Assembly (NCBI GenBank): GCA_020626475.1
Contig: JAHKZT010000035.1
Location: 1 to 6,852, forward strand
DNA from: a bacterium
GTDB taxonomy: Bacteria; Patescibacteriota; Saccharimonadia; Saccharimonadales; Saccharimonadaceae
DNA length: 6,852 nt
Direction: 5' to 3'
In this document: in pieces, positions 4,954 to 6,852 of the stretch
How positions within the stretch are numbered: position 1 is the first letter of the stretch
Layout of the letters: each line of letters opens with the position of its first letter
Program-made: the position numbers and the translations under genes
Notes under the pieces: model-generated
Told to the model about the DNA's origin: nothing
Databases searched by the model: none
Seen by the model: only the letters and a program-made list of their open reading frames with translations

Positions 4954-6750
4954 ATGACAACTAAATCAAAAGAGGATCGTAGACGCGTATCGCGTCGTAC
5001 GCTCCACTACTTTTGGGAAGCTTCGAAGAAATACAAGCTTCTCGCAATTGGTACTTTAATATCTACGCCGATTGTCGTTATTGTTCGTACTGCTTTCATT
5101 CCGCTTATATTCGCGAATATGATTGATAAAATCAGCAGCGGAATTCCGAATGATCAGATTGTTTCAACTCTCCTGCCTAGCGCAATTATGCTAATTGTAT
5201 GTCATGTTATTGGCTCAATTATTCTCGGTTGGCTCCGCATTCGTTGGCTCTGGATTTTCGAATTAAAGGTTATGTATGAGCTAGCGACAAAAAGCTTCAA
5301 TGCGATTAGTGCTCAGTCGATGCAGTTCCATAGCGATCGCTTTTCTGGCTCGCTTGTGTCTCAGACGAATAAGTTTGTTGGAGCGTTTGAGAGATTCTTT
5401 GATCTTTTAACCTTCGATATTCTTTACCTAATCATCATGATTGCGTCTACGTCGTGCGTGCTATTTACGCGTGCGCCAATCTTTGCAGCTGGTCTATTAA
5501 TATTCGTTGCGCTCTATGTCCTATGCGCGGCTCTAACCTTCAAAAAGATTTCGCATTTAAGTCGCGAATGGGCGGAGGCGGACAACAAGCAGACGGGGCA
5601 GCTCGCAGATTCGATTTCGAATATCCTTTCGGTCAAATCTTATGGTCGAGAGGCGCATGAGCGTCATCGCTATGCAAACTTTACGCGTGCGACGATGAAT
5701 GCTGGTTTTGCGCAGATGCGCGGCCAAATGAAACGCGATATGGGCTTTAATATCGTCAACACCGGTATTATCGCGATTATTACGGTATTCTTGATTATCG
5801 GTCAGCCAGTATTCGGGCTTGCAATTTCGACTCTTATTCTCATCGTAAACTACTCGATGCAGATTATGGGAGAACTCTGGAATGTGAACAACATTTTTAA
5901 GGGTGTAAACCGCGTATTTGGTGATGCGTATGAAATGACTGAAATTCTCGACATGGAAGATGATGTCGTTGACCTTCCTGGCGCAAAGCCGCTCGAAATT
6001 AAGCGCGGCGCAATTCGCTACGAGAATGTCGAGTTCAGGCATCACGATGCAAAAGAAGCAATCTTCACGGATTTTAACTTGGAGATTAAACCAGGTGAAC
6101 GTATTGGTCTAGTTGGCATTTCCGGCTCAGGTAAAACTACTCTAACGAAACTGTTACTTCGCTTTGCTGACGTAAATAACGGGCAAATCGCAATTGATGG
6201 CCAGAACATTAAAAACGTTCAGCAAGTGTCGCTTAGAGAAAAAGTTGCCTATGTGCCACAGGAAACGTCACTATTTCATCGTTCTATCGCAGAGAACATT
6301 GCTTACGCAAAGCCTGATGCAACGCAAAAAGAAATTGAGCGTGCCGCAAAGCTAGCAAACGCACACGAGTTTATTAAGAACTTGCCGGACGGCTATGAAA
6401 CGCTTGTCGGCGAACGCGGTATTAAGCTATCTGGTGGTCAGCGTCAGCGTATTGCAATTGCGCGTGCAATCCTAAAAGATGCACCGATTCTCGTGCTAGA
6501 TGAAGCAACTTCTGCACTCGACTCTGAGTCTGAGGCGTTAATTCAGGATGCTCTCGTAAAACTCATGAAAGGGCGCACGAGTATCGTGGTAGCACACCGT
6601 CTTTCGACGATTGCAAGCCTCGACCGTATCATTGTGCTCGATAACGGTAAAATCGTTGAGCAGGGCACGCATGCAGAATTATTGAAGAAAAACGGCGAAT
6701 ATAACAAACTATGGTCGCGCCAGTCGGGCGCCTTCCTCGACGGTGACTAA
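4954..6750 (+). CDS. ABC exporter half-transporter (membrane and ATPase domains fused)
   Basis: This 598-residue protein has the MsbA/LmrA/BmrA-type layout: a membrane domain fused to one ATPase domain, working as a dimer to export a substrate across the cytoplasmic membrane. A basic N-terminus (4-26) precedes six likely helices (about 30-55, 73-98, 154-171, 176-195, 265-284, 286-305). The ATPase domain runs from about 348 to 590: Walker A GISGSGKT (388-395), Q-loop Q436, signature LSGGQ (492-496), Walker B ILVLDE (512-517) with catalytic E517, D-loop SALD (520-523), and switch H548. All catalytic residues are intact, so a homodimer could have two active sites. At the A-loop place, where an aromatic residue usually stacks on adenine, the sequence reads VEFRHHD (359-365), with His363 where Tyr is common. 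The substrate cannot be told from sequence; drugs, lipids and peptides are all possible. Own Shine-Dalgarno and flanking terminators suggest a single-gene unit. Confidence 0.93.
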   Translation: MTTKSKEDRRRVSRRTLHYFWEASKKYKLLAIGTLISTPIVVIVRTAFIPLIFANMIDKISSGIPNDQIVSTLLPSAIMLIVCHVIGSIILGWLRIRWLWIFELKVMYELATKSFNAISAQSMQFHSDRFSGSLVSQTNKFVGAFERFFDLLTFDILYLIIMIASTSCVLFTRAPIFAAGLLIFVALYVLCAALTFKKISHLSREWAEADNKQTGQLADSISNILSVKSYGREAHERHRYANFTRATMNAGFAQMRGQMKRDMGFNIVNTGIIAIITVFLIIGQPVFGLAISTLILIVNYSMQIMGELWNVNNIFKGVNRVFGDAYEMTEILDMEDDVVDLPGAKPLEIKRGAIRYENVEFRHHDAKEAIFTDFNLEIKPGERIGLVGISGSGKTTLTKLLLRFADVNNGQIAIDGQNIKNVQQVSLREKVAYVPQETSLFHRSIAENIAYAKPDATQKEIERAAKLANAHEFIKNLPDGYETLVGERGIKLSGGQRQRIAIARAILKDAPILVLDEATSALDSESEALIQDALVKLMKGRTSIVVAHRLSTIASLDRIIVLDNGKIVEQGTHAELLKKNGEYNKLWSRQSGAFLDGD

Positions 6751-6754
6751 ACGC

Positions 6755-6784
6755 AAACAGCGGGCTCTGCAGTCCGCTGTTTTT
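6755..6784 (+). terminator. Intrinsic terminator after the ABC transporter gene
   Basis: AAACAGCGG (6755-6763) pairs with CCGCTGTTT (6774-6782). Three more inner pairs, one of them G-U, are possible around the loop CTGC (6767-6770). The T run spans 6780-6784. It starts four bases after the TAA stop and leads straight into the next promoter. Confidence 0.88.
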
Positions 6785-6794
6785 ATGTTATAAT
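6780..6794 (+). promoter_or_regulatory. Extended -10 promoter for the probable lysS, predicted leaderless
   Basis: TGT-TATAAT at 6786-6794 is a perfect extended -10 right after the terminator T run. The ATG at 6802 follows after seven bases, so transcription should start at 6801-6802, with no leader. No Shine-Dalgarno is present and the -35 region is occupied by the terminator hairpin. It matches the ftsK promoter at 14 of 15 bases over 865-879. Confidence 0.72.
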
Positions 6795-6801
6795 ATCAGA
6801 T

Positions 6802-6852
6802 ATGGCAACTCTAAAAGATTTCCGCGATGAAAGAATTCGCAAACTAAATGAA
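6802..6852 (+). CDS. lysS: N-terminus of a probable lysine-tRNA ligase (cut by window end)
   Basis: Seventeen codons are visible, starting MATLKDFRDER and continuing IRKLNE. A short helix of the form LxxFRxERxxKLxE at the very N-terminus is how many class II LysRS proteins of small-genome bacteria begin, just before the LRxxGxxPYP stretch. That stretch would lie beyond the window, so the call rests on little sequence. greA and lysS are also neighbours in some Firmicutes such as clostridia, which supports the guess. Other charged N-terminal helices would look similar. The start is set by the promoter seven bases upstream. Confidence 0.55.
   Translation, partial: MATLKDFRDERIRKLNE

Noticed and set aside
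115..6750. Recoded UGA (Gly) as in Gracilibacteria or Absconditabacteria
   Set aside because: All five complete genes read through under the standard code with no internal TGA. The stops are TAA (three) and TAG (two). The absence of TGA stops among only five genes is not informative.
1..6852. A novel multi-gene defence, mobile or biosynthetic system
   Set aside because: The complete genes are housekeeping or a common exporter, apart from one unknown membrane protein in its own unit. There are no repeats, integrases, nuclease or toxin motifs that would tie them into a system.

Overview
The window looks like ordinary chromosomal DNA of a small-genome bacterium. All genes are on the plus strand and are packed tightly: gaps between coding regions run from 17 to about 90 bases. 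My best guess is Candidatus Saccharibacteria (TM7) or a related Patescibacteria lineage. The reasons are the very short proline-tRNA ligase without an editing domain, a compact SpoIIIE-like FtsK, the style of the LysRS-like N-terminus, moderate GC, and several start codons placed directly after a -10 box with no ribosome binding site. This is inference from gene character, not a database match. Long reading frames stay open under the standard code, which argues against the UGA=Gly lineages (Absconditabacteria, Gracilibacteria).

Layout from left to right. Positions 1-31 hold only the tail after an unseen upstream gene, followed by its terminator. A 235-residue membrane protein of unknown function (115-822) is a self-contained unit with a terminator on each side and a strong Shine-Dalgarno sequence. 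Next come ftsK (889-3114, DNA translocase), proS (3132-4364, ProRS), greA (4420-4866, transcript cleavage factor), a terminator, a full-length ABC exporter half-transporter (4954-6750), another terminator, and the first 17 codons of a gene that is probably lysS (6802 onward, cut by the window end).

The genes are mostly housekeeping: chromosome segregation (FtsK), tRNA charging (ProRS, probable LysRS), rescue of backtracked RNA polymerase (GreA), plus an exporter of unknown substrate. I see no mobile element, CRISPR array, tRNA, rRNA or clear sign of transfer.

The most interesting structure lies between the genes. At three junctions the U-tract of an intrinsic terminator runs directly into an extended -10 promoter, giving a shared 15-base pattern TTTTTRTGNTATWAT (67-81, 865-879, 6780-6794). 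For ftsK, proS and lysS the -10 box lies only 6 to 9 bases from the ATG and no Shine-Dalgarno is present, which predicts leaderless or nearly leaderless mRNAs. The unknown membrane gene, greA and the ABC gene instead have clear Shine-Dalgarno sequences, so two modes of translation initiation appear to alternate within 7 kb.
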